A DNA stretch of 64,000 nt from the NCBI RefSeq assembly GCF_031143425.1, contig NC_090442.1:421865776-421929775 (forward strand), given 5' to 3'. The DNA is from Pleurodeles waltl. Lineage: Eukaryota > Chordata > Amphibia > Caudata > Salamandridae. The first letter of the stretch is position 1. Every line of letters begins with the position of its first letter. Of this stretch, positions 1 through 11,206 are shown in pieces. Made by a program: the position numbers and the translations under genes. The notes below the pieces were generated by a model that was not told the DNA's origin, made no database searches, and saw nothing but the letters and a program-made list of their open reading frames with translations.

Positions 1-52
1 CATTTCTGCACAGGAGGAATGGGGCCTGTTAGAACCCCAGTCAGAGAGCCAA

Positions 53-814
53 TGTCGCGCCGCGTGGAGCGGCGCGAGCCGAATGTTCGGCAATGTTCTA
101 AATGTTCTAAAACGCGGCGCGCCCCCAGCCTTTCATGCACTTTTCGAGGCCCCAGGCATTGCCTGGGGCCTCGCTCTGTCGTTTTCCACCGCCTTGCTGG
201 GGTCTCCTGACCCCCTTACCTGTTCTTCTTTCTTCCTTCTTGTCCTCTTTCTTTTCTTCTTTCTGGGGTCTTTTTGTTGTACTTTTTTTATGTCTTCTTC
301 CCTTCCCAGGTTACCTTTCTCTTCCCAGCATTCATTGTTCCCTATTTTCTATGGTTTCTATTCTGTTTTGTTCTATGTACCTCTCCCTGTCTAATATGGT
401 GTCCTTTTACTTCCTGTGGGTCACTTCCTGTCTTTTGGTATATAAGGGTTGTGTTTTCTTCATTTCCTTGCGCTGCAACACTTTCTGCTCTGATAGTGTC
501 TTCGCTCCTGATTTCCTCGCTTTTTTGGTTCTGGATTTCATCGCTTTCCTGAATTTTGTTCTTTTTGATTCCTGCTTTTTGTTCTTGTTTTTCAGGAGTC
601 CTCCTGTTTAGAGGTTTTTTCCCCTTTTGTTCTAAGGGTTTTTTTCCCTCTGGCGCTATTTTCTGAAGGCCACGGTCTGTTCTTGGCGTCTCCATCACCT
701 ACAGCACCGTGGCTACCAGAAAGAGTCGCCCCTTTTTGGGCCAAAGCCGAACATCGAAGATCCACGCCACTAGATCTGCAAATTCCAGACGCAAGCAGCA
801 CGTGAGTCGTGACA
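53..814 (+). repeat. 5' LTR of the chromovirus
   Basis: 762-bp LTR, TGTCGCG...GTGACA, matching 5176-5966. A pyrimidine-rich U3 leads to a TATA box at 439. Compared with the 3' LTR it is about 23 bp shorter near position 92, where three short ATGTTC copies replace a GC-rich stretch. It also lacks a 6-bp CTGTGT segment near 545. Short ORFs inside it are not regarded as genes. Confidence 0.95.
439..446 (+). promoter_or_regulatory. TATA box of the 5' LTR
   Basis: TATATAAG lies about 30 bp upstream of the sequence GCGCTGCAA (470-478). That places the likely transcript start at about 470, exactly the stretch complementary to the presumed primer site at 817-825. The same arrangement recurs in the 3' LTR near 5585. 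Confidence 0.75.
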
Positions 815-816
815 GA

Positions 817-825
817 TTGCAGCGC
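817..825 (+). other. Putative self-priming primer-binding site
   Basis: The bases just after the 5' LTR do not begin with TGG, as expected for a tRNA primer. TTGCAGCGC is instead a perfect 9-base complement of GCGCTGCAA at 470-478, the predicted 5' end of the element RNA. In Tf1/sushi-type elements the 5' end of the mRNA folds back on the PBS and primes minus-strand synthesis. Priming itself is inference. Confidence 0.7.
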
Positions 826-852
826 CAAACCATTCCGACGTCCTCAAACACC

Positions 853-1770
853 ATGGATAATACAGTGGCGGCTGCTGCAGATTCTGATCAATCTCTTTTG
901 ACCACGATTCAGCAACAAGCTCAGGAATTGCAACAACTACGCAATGAAAATGCTGCGTTACGACAGGCTTTGGCTCTCCGCACTAGTGATGTTCCGACTA
1001 TCTCCGCTTCTACCCCTCGTTTCTCCGGCGAACCAACCAAGCTTTGTGAGTTCCTGGATGCATTAACGGTGTACTTCGCCTTCCGACCAACCCAATTCTC
1101 CCACGACAGGACCAAGGTGGGTTATCTCATCAGTGCCTTATCCGGTCCAGCCTTGGCCTGGGCAACCCCGATGGTGTCATCCAATGACCCAGTTTTGTCA
1201 GACTATTCCACCTTTGTGAGTCGCTTCAAACAAATGTTCAGTCGACCTGGATTGGAAGCCTCTGCAGAAGAAGCCTTATGCGACATTCACCAAGGCTCAC
1301 AAGATGTTCTGCAATATATAACCCGTTTTCGTCAGCTAGCAGCAGAGACCACTTGGGTGGAACGTACTCTGGTAACGTTATTTCGCAGAGGACTCAAAGA
1401 AGAAATAAAGGATGAACTAGTACATTCTACCAGAGTGGAAGATCTTCGTGGCCTGATGGATCAAGCACTGTCCATCGAATATCGTCTTCAGGAACGGAGA
1501 TCGGAGAAGAGAAGGAGTAGAGGGTTCTCCCAGCCAAGTACCTCACTAGCTGGTCTGCAGCGTTCTGAGGAACCTCGCCCTCCTGCTAGAGACGTCGAAG
1601 GGGAACCCATGCAGGTAGATACTACCCGAGGTCCGTTCTCCGCCAGCGAGCGAGAAGACAGACGCAAGAAAGGGTTGTGCCTGTACTGTGGTTCTGCTGG
1701 TCACATAATTCGAAACTGTCCTGTACGTCCGCCCAGGCCATCGGGAAACGCCACTTCCCGTCCTCTGTAA
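853..1770 (+). CDS. gag: Gag polyprotein of the chromovirus
   Basis: An open frame of 305 codons forming the capsid/nucleocapsid protein. The start is taken at 853 because ATG with A at -3 and G at +4 is the first good start after the LTR; in-frame codons upstream lie in the LTR and PBS. Residues about 15-45 form a leucine/glutamine-rich coiled coil. The centre has the capsid-like region of the retrotransposon Gag family. A CCHC zinc knuckle (CLYCGSAGHIIRNC, 1678-1719, residue 276 on) ends the protein, as in sushi-ichi and the domesticated RTL/PEG10 proteins. The stop at 1768-1770 falls in the loop of the frameshift hairpin. No inactivating change was seen. Confidence 0.9.
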   Translation: MDNTVAAAADSDQSLLTTIQQQAQELQQLRNENAALRQALALRTSDVPTISASTPRFSGEPTKLCEFLDALTVYFAFRPTQFSHDRTKVGYLISALSGPALAWATPMVSSNDPVLSDYSTFVSRFKQMFSRPGLEASAEEALCDIHQGSQDVLQYITRFRQLAAETTWVERTLVTLFRRGLKEEIKDELVHSTRVEDLRGLMDQALSIEYRLQERRSEKRRSRGFSQPSTSLAGLQRSEEPRPPARDVEGEPMQVDTTRGPFSASEREDRRKKGLCLYCGSAGHIIRNCPVRPPRPSGNATSRPL

Positions 1771-1787
1771 GAAGGGAGGGGACGGGA
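1743..1787 (+). promoter_or_regulatory. -1 ribosomal frameshift signal (GGGAAAC plus hairpin)
   Basis: The heptamer GGGAAAC at 1743-1749 is in the correct phase (G GGA AAC) for simultaneous slippage from the gag frame into the pol frame. After a 6-nt spacer, 1756-1766 pairs with 1777-1787 (11 pairs, one G-U) around a 10-nt loop containing the gag stop codon. The same heptamer is the established slip site of sushi-ichi and mammalian PEG10. A pseudoknot is possible but was not resolved by eye. Confidence 0.85.
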
Positions 1788-2849
1788 TCTACAGCTATAC
1801 CTTCCATCAGCTCCTTTAATGACAATACAACCTCCTTGTTCATTTTTCCTGTCTTGTTGCAACTTCCTGACGGTCGTCAAGAAGAGACTATGGCATTACT
1901 AGATTGTGGTGCTAGTGGAATATACATGGACCAGACGTGGGCTGCTACTCACCAAGTTCCTACACAATCTAAAGAAGTTCCCGAACAGGTGCACACCGTG
2001 GATGGATCCTTATTATCCTCTGGTCCAGTGGACACCACTACCCTGATGTTAAGTTTACAGATCGGAAACCATCAAGAACACATCTCTTTTGATCTTATCA
2101 CGTCCCCCAACCATACCATTATTCTTGGAATTCCGTGGTTCATCAGACATAATCCATATGTGAACTGGGTAACCCGGACAGTTTCCTTGTCTTCGCAATT
2201 TTGTCATGAAAACTGTTTTGCTTCCGACAAGTATTGGTCACCGAAAAGATCTATAGTCACTGAAAGTATTACTGGTTCTTCCATTAATACAGTCCAAGGA
2301 GTCCCTGAACACTATTTGGAGTTTCAAGATGTGTTCCAAAAACCATCCAAGCCTGTGTTACCTCCACATCGAGACTACGATTGTGCTATTCCCTTAGAAC
2401 CTGGCACAATCGTTCCTTTTGGGAGGATGTATTCCCTCACGGAACCTGAAAAAGAAGTTCTAAAAGAATATCTGGATGACAATGTCCAGAGTGGTCTTAT
2501 AGTTCCCTCATCTTCTCCGGCCGGGGCTCCTCTCTTTTTTGTACCCAAGAAGACAAAGGATCTTCGTCCTTGCCTGGACTTTAGAGGTCTGAATAAGATA
2601 ACCATTAAAGACCGTTATCCTTTGCCTCTCATCAGGGACATTCTAGAAGCAGTTAGAGGGGCTCAACGTTTTACTAAACTTGATCTGCGAGGAGCCTATC
2701 ACCTTTTACGCATAAAAGAAGGAGATGAGTGGAAGACAGCTTTCAGGACCCATTTGGTCACTTTGAATACAGAGTTATGCCGTTTGGTCTCACTAATGCC
2801 CCCGCAATCTTCCAGAGATTTATGGATTCGGTGTTTTCTGACCTTCTGA
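1744..2849 (+). pseudogene. pol: Pol, first part: protease and N-terminal reverse transcriptase (frame broken)
   Basis: This frame is reached by the -1 shift. The aspartic protease active site appears at 1902 as LLDCGASG: Asp-Cys-Gly where the family usually has Asp-Ser/Thr-Gly. The RT N-terminus follows, with the conserved blocks RPCLDFRGLNKITIKDRYPLP and FTKLDLRGAYHLLRI. After the C run at 2749-2751 this frame becomes nonsense and stops at 2849. The conserved RT sequence continues in the next frame from about 2750. A one-base deletion in that C run explains it, so no complete Pol is encoded. Confidence 0.9.
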
Positions 2850-5356
2850 ACCAGACAGTGGTCACTTACCTAGATGATATTCTGATTTATTCCAGAGATC
2901 CTGAACTCCATTCGTCCCATGTGAAACAAGTCCTTCAAAGACTCCGGGCACATCAACTATTTTGCAAACCAGAAAAATGTGAGTTCGACAAGACGGAGGT
3001 AAAATACCTGGGTTATCATTTAAGTTCCACCGGCATAGCTATGGACCAAGAAAAAGTACAAGCGATTCTAGACTGGCCTTCTCCTTCTTCTATTAAAGAA
3101 GCACAATGTTTTTTAGGATTAGCAAACTTTTATCGGCAGTTTATATTGGACTTTGCAAAACAAACTAGCCACATAACACATACCTTAAAGAAGGAGAATT
3201 TAACGAAAGGGTTTATCTGGACTGAGGCGGCTGAAACAGCCTTTCAAGGTTTAAAGAAAGCTTTCACACAAGCTCCCATCTTACGGCATCCAGATACCAA
3301 CAAACAATTTATTGTTGTCACCGACGCTTCTGAAAGAGCCATCGGAGCTGTCTTACTCCAACAGCAAGAGGATGATGGTCTTGAACATCCTGTTTTCTAT
3401 TTGTCTCATATCCTCTCTACAGCAGAACAACATTACTCTGTACTTGAACGGGAATTATTGGCTTTGAAAACAGCCTGCCTAGAGTGGAGACAGTTTCTGA
3501 TGGGTTCCAAAGAGCCTTTTGAGGTTAGAACAGACCACCGTAACCTACAATGTTTACGAAATTTTGTGTGCCAGAATAGTCGCCAGGCTCGTTGGGCCTT
3601 TTTCTTCAGTCAGTATGATTTTTACGTCACCTATATTCCCGGATCTCAAAACATTCTGGCTGATGCTCTGTCTCGTCGTTATCCAGATTGTACTCCTTCC
3701 CCATCTCAGTATCTACTGGAACCTAGTAAGATCATTGGAGTGGCTCAATCTTTTCTGGAGGAAGTACAACTGGAATACACCAAACTATCGGACCACGAAG
3801 TAGAGAACCTAAGACCTTTGTTGAATAAGAGACAAGGATTCCATTATTATCAGAACCTGATATTCCTCCCTACTGACAGAGTGAAAGAAAAAGCATTACA
3901 AATGTGCCATGATTCACCGGTGGCTGGTCATAGAGGCATCAAGGCCACACAAGAACTTCTCTCACGGTTTTTCTGGTGGCCTACCTGGAAGCAGGATGTT
4001 GAAAGATATGTTCAGGCTTGTCCTATTTGTGCTCAAGTCAAGATTCCCCGTACCAGACCTGCAGGATTGCTACAGCCCTTGCCTGTTCCGCCAGCTCCAT
4101 GGCACACCATCTCTACCGATTTCATGTGTTCGCTCCCACCTTCAGCAGGAAACCGGGTTATCATGGTCACTGTGGATTCCTTTACTAAGATGGCTCATTT
4201 CACTGCCCTAAAAAGGCTGCCTACATCTCAAGAACTAAGCCAGATATTTATTGATCATATCTTCCGCCTTCATGGACTTCCACATACCATTATATCTGAT
4301 AGAGGACCCCAATACATTTCCCGGTTTTGGAGGTATTTCTGTAAGACACTCAATATCAACAGAGCCCTGTCATCGGGGTTCCATCCACAGACCAATGGAC
4401 AGACCGAGCGTCTGAACCAAGGACTAGAGCAATACCTTCGCTGTTTTTGCAATTCAACCCAAAGCAACTGGAACACTTATCTCCCTATTGCTGAATTTTC
4501 CTACAATAATACTGTCCACAGTGCTTCCAAGGTCACTCCTTTTTTCTGCTCTTATGGTTTTCATCCTACCTCCTTTCCTACTTCTCCTCCATCCACCTCT
4601 CCTTTGCCCGCTATTACTCACCTCTCCAAACGACTTTTACAGATCCATAGACTAATTCGATCCAATCTGTTACAAACCAAAAGATATATGAAGAAGGCTG
4701 CAGACAAGAAACGTGGAACCACTCCAGACTATCACCCGCAAGATAAAGTCTGGCTCTCATCCAAATTCCTACCCTCACGTCTTTCTCTGAACAAGTTCAC
4801 ACCTCGTTACTACGGACCTTTCCGTATTCTTCAGCTGATCAATCCTGTCACTGTCCGTCTTCGCTTACCTCATACTTGGAAGATTCATCCCGTCTTTCAT
4901 GTTTCCCAGCTCAAACCTTACGTACCTGACCCTTTCTCTCGTCAGTTTCCTTGTCCTCCTCCTGTGTTGGTGAACGATGTTCCTGAATATGAGGTACAAG
5001 AGATCTGTGACTCTCGTCTATTTCACAGACGGCTTCAATATCTGATTCATTGGAAGGGTTATCCTCTCAGTGAATGCTCTTGGGAAGATGCATCTTCTGT
5101 TCACGCTCCTCTCCTGATTCAACGCTTTCACCGTTTATTTCCTCTCAAACCTGGACCTTCGGGAGGGGGACCTACTGTCGCGCCGCGTGGAGCGGCGCGA
5201 GCCGAATGTTCGGCACAAGCCGGGCTTTCGGCTGGGGCCGCACAGCGCGTTTCTAAAACGCGGCGCGCCCCCAGCCTTTCATGCACTTTTCGAGGCCCCA
5301 GGCATTGCATGGGGCCTCGCTCTGTCGTTTTCCACCGCCTTGCTGGGGTCTCCTGA
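2750..5356 (+). pseudogene. pol: Pol, second part: RT catalytic core, RNase H, integrase, chromodomain
   Basis: Open from the frame break into the 3' LTR. Visible in order: RT block VMPFGLTNAP, the catalytic YLDD at 2867-2878, RNase H (TDASERAIGAVL, TDHRNLQCL), the integrase HHCC zinc finger (about 3905-4036), integrase DDE residues in STDFMCS, ISDRGPQYIS and NGQTERLNQ, the GPF/Y module (YYGPF) and a C-terminal chromodomain (LIHWKGYPLSECSWE, about 4975-5140). In chromoviruses the chromodomain steers integration to particular chromatin. The frame continues about 180 bp into the LTR before a stop, so the end of Pol overlaps the LTR. Apart from the upstream break no damage was seen. Confidence 0.92.
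5161..5170 (+). other. Polypurine tract
   Basis: GGGAGGGGGA lies five bases before the 3' LTR at 5176, the expected place for the plus-strand primer. The five-base spacing (CCTAC) is a little longer than usual. Confidence 0.7.
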
Positions 5357-5966
5357 CCCCCTTACCTGTTCTTCTTTCTTCCTTCTTGTCCTCTTTCTTT
5401 TCTTCTTTCTGGGGTCTTTTTGTTGTACTTTTTTTATGTCTTCTTCCCTTCCCAGGTTACCTTTCTCTTCCCAGCATTCATTGTTCCCTATTTTCTATGG
5501 TTTCTATTCTGTTTTGTTCTATGTACCTCTCCCTGTCTAATATGGTGTCCTTTTACTTCCTGTGGGTCACTTCCTGTCTTTTGGTATATAAGGGCTGTGT
5601 TTTCTTCATTTCCTTGCGCTGCAACACTTTCTGCTCAGATAGTGTCTTCGCTCCTGATTTCCTCGCCTTTTTGGTTCTGGATTTCATCGCTCTGTGTTTC
5701 CTGAATTTTGTTCTTTTTGATTCCTGCTTTTTGTTCTTGTTTTTCAGGAGTCCTCCTGTTTAGAGGTTTTTTCCCCTTTTGTTCTAAGGTTTTTTTTCCC
5801 TCTGGCGCTATTTTCTGAAGGCCACGGTCTGTTCTTGGCGTCTCCATCACCTACAGCACCGTGGCTACCAGAAAGAGTCGCCCCTTTTTGGGCCAAAGCC
5901 GAACATCAAAGATCCACGCCACTAGATCTGCAAATTCCAGACGCAAGCAGCACGTGAGTCGTGACA
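5176..5966 (+). repeat. 3' LTR of the chromovirus
   Basis: 791-bp copy of the 5' LTR, TG...CA, followed by the target duplication GCCAA. Substitutions against the 5' LTR are few (about six), for example GCCTGG/GCATGG and CATCGAAG/CATCAAAG. It keeps a GC-rich segment near 5216-5250 and a CTGTGT segment near 5693, both absent from the 5' copy. The end of pol reads into its first 180 bp. Confidence 0.95.
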
Positions 5967-5971
5967 GCCAA

Positions 5972-7874
5972 AGGCAAGCAGAAGCTACAGGCCCCAAGCA
6001 TGGTAGTTGAGGCCTTGAACTCCCAGGGGAGGGGGCTGTAAGTTGTTCCAGGGCCCAGCATACTATGAGATCTGAGCAACTGGGCCAACTACCCCTTCAG
6101 CATTTGATTCTCAGTGGTATCACAAGTCGAGCAGTTCAAGGCATCTCGGGGAGGAGGTAGATGTAAAGTGAAACCAGGCTCATAACTCAAAATAAATCCC
6201 GCAATCCCTATAAAATGATTGTCCAGTCAAGTGCTTGCTTTTATATAAAAAACAGTATTTATCTACCAACACGAAGTATAATGCTGCACACCATAAATAA
6301 TACAATTACCCTTTTCAAGGAAGGCCCACTAGCGTTCCTCCTGGTCGGCTTCTCAATTCCCACCTCCCATCTAAGTTTCCCTGTTTTTCCCCAGTTACAT
6401 GACATGACATCCAAGCTAATCTCCGCTGGTGAGTTCAAGTCTTATAAATTATAAGTTTGGTGAAAGTCAAATTGTCATAGCTCATAAGTCAGAACAAATT
6501 ACCCTGATGTCCGGCTGCCTGGTATTAAATCTTACCCAATCTGGCTAGAGTGTTAGGATGCAGGGTCCGAGCATCTGCCTGCAGAATCTCAGATGAGCAG
6601 AGTTCTGGATCCTGTGGTCAGAGTGGCTTGCTTCCACAGCGTTCTACCGGTCACATGGTAAGGCCTCCGGGATTGGAAGGCAGGTCTAGGGTGCTCCTGG
6701 ATGCAGGTAGGTGAATCGTTGCTCTTCTTCCACCGGTTATGGCCCACTCCTCCTTCAGAGCTGCACCCTGGCTTAGGGTGACAGCCCTTTCCCTTCACCA
6801 CTGCGCCCCCAACCCAGTATACCAGGGATCATGAAGAGTGGCACACAAGGCAGCAAGCCATTCAGGTCACAGCGCTGCACGTCATAAAGGTCTTCCTATT
6901 GTCAGAGTGACGAACCAGGGAGCTGACCCTCAATCTTCTCAAGAGCCCCCCACCAGACATACGTGGGTCACAAGCAGTATCAAAAAGGTGACAGCCCTCC
7001 TCAAGTCACAGCACTGCACAAGGTGAAAGCCCCTCTCTAGCCACAGTGTGGCACCAAGAGCAAGAACTCTTATTCTTCACTGCATCCCCCACCTGGTATA
7101 TGAGGGTTGCAACAGCGTGCATGGGTCAATAGCTTAATCGGTGTGGCAATCCTGATGGTCCTGAATCTCATACTGTGCTCCCAGAATCCACTCAGTAATA
7201 TCCTCACTGGCCCTATCTTCCTCCAGGCAATCTACTTCTCCTCACAGGAGCCTCTTGTCTTGGGTCAGGCAGAAGCTCATGTTCCAGCCTCTAGGTGAGT
7301 GTTCTTGATTCTTCTGGGTGACGTCCCCTCACACAGCACAGGAGACTGGAAGACCCTTAGTCCCCAGCCCTGGTCACAACAGGCAGAACTTGTGCTGAGC
7401 TTCTCCAAGCTGATGTACAACTTCAGTTTAAAAATGTGGGAGTCTCAAACTCCCCTTTTTATAATCAATTTCCAGACACAAATTTGGTTTAGTGTCTCTT
7501 TGAAGTTTGTGCTCCAGTCATACCCTTTATGATTCCCTTATCAGCCCCAACTCCTTCTTGAGCCTTTAAGGCCCCTTTGATCGGTGATCTCTTTTATAAT
7601 CAAAGAGTCCCTTTTGATGTATGCTGAGGAGCCTGGCTCTTCCTTCCTACAGTGTATGTCCCACCCAGCTCTCAGGAAAGCAGCAATCCACAAATTCATC
7701 TAGGGCAAATCCTCTACTGCCACATATTCCTCGAACTAGCCCAGGGTTCCCAATCTGAATGTACAGGCCTCATACACTGTGTCACTCCCAGGAACTTTCA
7801 CGTACTTTACGCTGCACACAAACCTGTGCGTAGCTTTCCATGTGTTAATGCCACATGTGTAAAACACATGTGCA
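5972..7874. other. No gene or recognised element
   Basis: Mixed-composition sequence. Only short, unconvincing ORFs, mostly without codon structure. Nothing recognised. Confidence 0.5.
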
Positions 7875-8055
7875 GGCCTCTATGCACTGCTGTCATGGGC
7901 ACACATACATAACAGCACACCGGGTGAAAACAACACTCAAGCCTCCATGCACTGCTGCCATGGGCACACATACATAACAGCACACCGGATGAAGATAAAT
8001 GAGCAAGCCTCCATGCACTGCTGCTATGGGCATACATACTTAACAGCGATCTGTG
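7875..8055. repeat. Short tandem repeat, three units of about 65 bp
   Basis: The phrase CATGCACTGCTG followed by an ATGGGCACACATAC-like run recurs at about 7881, 7946 and 8012, giving a 65-66 bp period. The third unit is the most diverged. Confidence 0.8.
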
Positions 8056-8065
8056 TAAAGACATA

Positions 8066-8222
8066 GGCTCGTATTTATACTTTTTTTAGCACTGCAATTG
8101 CGTCATTTTTTGATGCAAAATCGGCGCAAACTTACAAAATAGAATTGTATTTCGTAAGTTTGCGCAGATTTTGCGTCAAAAAAAGACACAAATGCGGCGC
8201 TAAAAAAGTATAAATACGGGTC
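8066..8222. mobile_element. Small foldback MITE (GGCTCGTATTTATAC termini)
   Basis: 157 bp that fold on themselves. The left end GGCTCGTATTTATAC matches the inverted right end GTATAAATACGGGTC, and the centre is an inverted repeat around CGCAAACTTAC/GTAAGTTTGCG. ATA flanks both sides (8063-8065, 8223-8225), a possible 3-bp target duplication. The same terminal motif ends the larger elements at 27853 and 28877, so this is probably a short member of that group. Confidence 0.8.
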
Positions 8223-11104
8223 ATAGGCTTTTCCAGCCCACCACCCATTTTGAGGGAGGCCAAGGGCATGCTATGTATACAGCAAATTAACTTTGATTGA
8301 GTGGGCCAGGAGGCCCCAATCCCATGGCGCAGGTAAACAGACCTAGCCACTCTATTGATTACTTAATAAAGAAACGGTAGGCTGCCACCATCTTGCCCGT
8401 GCTACTTAGCTCTTGGTAAAGGCAGTAGCCCTTCAACTCTATGAAGGCAGTGCATTTTGGCCATCCTGGTCTAACAAGACCCAAATACCTGAGACAGGCC
8501 TAGGTCATGGCACACTTGAATGATCCGTGTTCTCCCATGACCACAATTTGTTACTAGTGATCCAGGTATGACCGCAGCTGGGGCACTCATGCCATAGATG
8601 TTTTCGTTCTAAGAGTGCATGTAAACATTGGATAATATTTCCACAATATAAATTCACATGAAATGCTAAGAGGCATGCGCAGGGCAGAAAAACAGCCTAA
8701 GATTGCAGAAAGGCTCATGGATAGATTTTCTATTATATTTTGGTACGATTAACGAAGAGTAGATCATCAAACCAACCATCAGCTTGATCTTTTGCAGCTT
8801 CACTTTGACAAAAATAATTGGTAATACAAGAGCTGCCATTATCAGTAAAAACAGGTGTATACATGTTCTAGTCAATGTCATTGTTCATGCCGGCCCCTGT
8901 TTGGCTAGTTACTACAAGATATTTTAATGCAAGACCTTCATTAATTAGTGAAGGTGTTGAAAAACAACATCATAGTCAAAATATCACCCTGCAGTTATAT
9001 TTTGATAATAATGACAACTCAACAATACTGTTGCAGTGGAGTTAGTAATTGAAAATATATGCTTGCCTTGACAATATTTTGATGTCAATATTATGGTCAA
9101 CGAGTGCTTAAGAATGCAAGGAGTACAACTATCTAGGTGTATTGTTTGCTTTATTACTTAGAATGATGAGTAGTTAATGTTTTTTTTTATAGAAAGGGCA
9201 GAAAAGGAGTAGGCTCAAGTTGAAGATAATTTTCCATTAAGCCGTTATTCGAATGAATGTTTAAATCATCAGTGCTGAGTACTACTGACGTGGCAGGAAC
9301 TTTATGAAAATTCCGTATGAGCAGATGATGCAGTTTTTAGAATTTGGGGGATTTTATCAATATATTCAATGCGTGTGCCATTCAACTATCTACACTTGTC
9401 CGAACCATATAATAAAGTCTAATTAGTTTCTCCTTGACCAGCGAGCACTTAAATGTTCCATTGCATCTTGTGTTCCTGGGATGGAGTTTACTTAATTTCA
9501 TATAAATACATTGAACATATGCTGCTGAAGATTGCAACACCTCCATCTGTAATATGATTTTTTTAGACTGCCAATTGAAGGCCTTATAGGTAGAATCTAA
9601 AGTGGAGCACAAACTATTAAGGACCCCCCAAACCATATTGTGTTGTGGATAATCCATTTGATGTTCATCCCTAGAATCGTCTGATGATGCACCATCATGT
9701 GTGCAAATTAGAGGCTCACCCTTACTTACTGGTTATATATTTAGGTCTGCCGTTAGGCAAGACCTTTAGATTCTACTAAATTGGTATGCATAATATATTT
9801 ACTTGTATGAGCTTTCAGCCCTCTTCTTGCATTTGTAGCTATGTATCATTTGTAGTTGACTTCCACCCACAAACCGATACAGCATGTGGCACTTCAGCCA
9901 TCGGCTAAGTTCACTATGGGTGACAGCATTCTACCCTTTCACGAAGAGCACATCCACGAAGAGCACATCCACTTAAGTACTAGGGAATACTATGGCAATG
10001 CGACCATTTTGAGGCAAAAAATATTTTTGTTTTAGGCAAATGTTTTTCCCCAGCAGTACAGCTTTGCAAAAAAGAGGCAAAAAACAAAACAAGCACTGAC
10101 AAAGACAAAGTGCTGATGGCCAACTCCAGACCTTCTGACTTTGCCAATGCATGCCATGTTTTCTGAAGGAGACAAATACTGAGTTTCTCCCCGCATTTTA
10201 CAAGGCTAATAATTGCACAGCTTAGTTAATAATGGCACTGGGGTTATGAGGTCTTGCTCTCCATGAACTTTTACCTTGGTCACAACTAATGGCCACATTG
10301 TGTAAAGAGAAGCTGTCCCTGTGTGTGAAGCAGAGCACCTTTAACTAGGTGACCCAAGCGCAAACAGAAAGTATGCACCCTTCTTCCCCAAACAGCTACA
10401 AAGTTACATCTGCCCTCCAGACGCAGCACATTAGTTAAAGGCGGAGCAGGTGTTTGAAGCAGCTGCTCCATCTTTCACAGTGCAGGAGGCACACAGTGTG
10501 CTTTACAAAGGGGGACAGAGATCCCCCTTCAGCTGGCTGCAGGAAGTGACTTCGCCGACATCCAGGATGATATCAGGCAGGGTCAGATTGGGAAGTCGGG
10601 AATTGGGCAATCGACCGGTGCCCCAGAGTCACCTGTGGGACGTGTTTTTTAAACCAGCCCAATAAACATACTCTCTTCTCCAGTCCCGCCAGGCCATTTT
10701 AATGCTGCCATGCTGTAAGTTGAGGCTGGAGGCTAGGTGTTGCTTTAGTCTTTGGGTGATCCTCACTTTAGCACCCTTGTGTTGCCTCGCGTGGCCTGCC
10801 CTGCCAGAAATAGTGTCACCCCCCACCCGGCCATCACATTTAGGCCATGATGAATGTGGGGAGGGTGAGAGTATGCTGGGGCCTCGTTGGAGGGCCAGGT
10901 GACTTTCTGCCATTGGGACATTCTTACCTGAGCACCCGTGGAGCAGCAGCAGTGCACTTTCTTTGCCACCTCCATTACCAGGTCATTGCTTTGAGGCTGT
11001 AGTGGGCTGGGGAGGGGTTAAGAGAAGTGGCCTCCCTAGCGTCCTGATGTTGTCACCTCAGTACCAGGGTCTATTAGGCCTTGTTGGGGTGGAGGACAGG
11101 GTCG
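8223..11104. other. No gene or recognised element
   Basis: AT-rich to mixed sequence with no convincing coding region. A small direct duplication of CACGAAGAGCACATCCA occurs near 9950-9985. The rest is unassigned. Confidence 0.5.
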
Positions 11105-11206
11105 CAAAAAACTTGATGTAGTGCTATAATCAGAGCTGCAGATGTTGGAACTTGGTTTGAGTCCCAGCACCAGCTCAACATCCTGTGATTCTGAGTAAAT
11201 CACTTA
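11105..11206 (+). mobile_element. tRNA-derived SINE, 5' part (split by Harbinger)
   Basis: A pol III B-box-like GGTTTGAGTCCCAGC at 11154-11168 is followed by the typical SINE body ending GAGTAAATCACTTA. The SINE resumes at 23932 with TTAATCTCC on the far side of the Harbinger element. The A-box is poor and the exact start uncertain. Confidence 0.65.

Larger units (their letters stand above)
53..5966 (+). mobile_element. Ty3/Gypsy chromovirus (Tf1/sushi-like LTR retrotransposon), near full length
   Basis: An almost complete LTR retrotransposon. Two near-identical LTRs start TG and end CA, and a 5-bp target duplication GCCAA lies at 48-52 and 5967-5971. Internal order is gag, protease, reverse transcriptase, RNase H, integrase, chromodomain. 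The chromodomain behind the integrase places it among chromoviruses. The -1 shift between gag and pol and the self-priming signature resemble the Tf1/sushi group. The LTRs differ at only about six aligned bases plus two length differences, so the insertion is fairly recent. It cannot make an intact Pol because of one frame break near 2750; gag is open throughout. Confidence 0.95.

Noticed and set aside
83..611. Hydrophobic ORFs in the LTRs (also 5187-5763)
   Set aside because: Pyrimidine-rich LTR U3/R sequence read as Phe/Leu/Ser; present in both LTRs and without conserved motifs.
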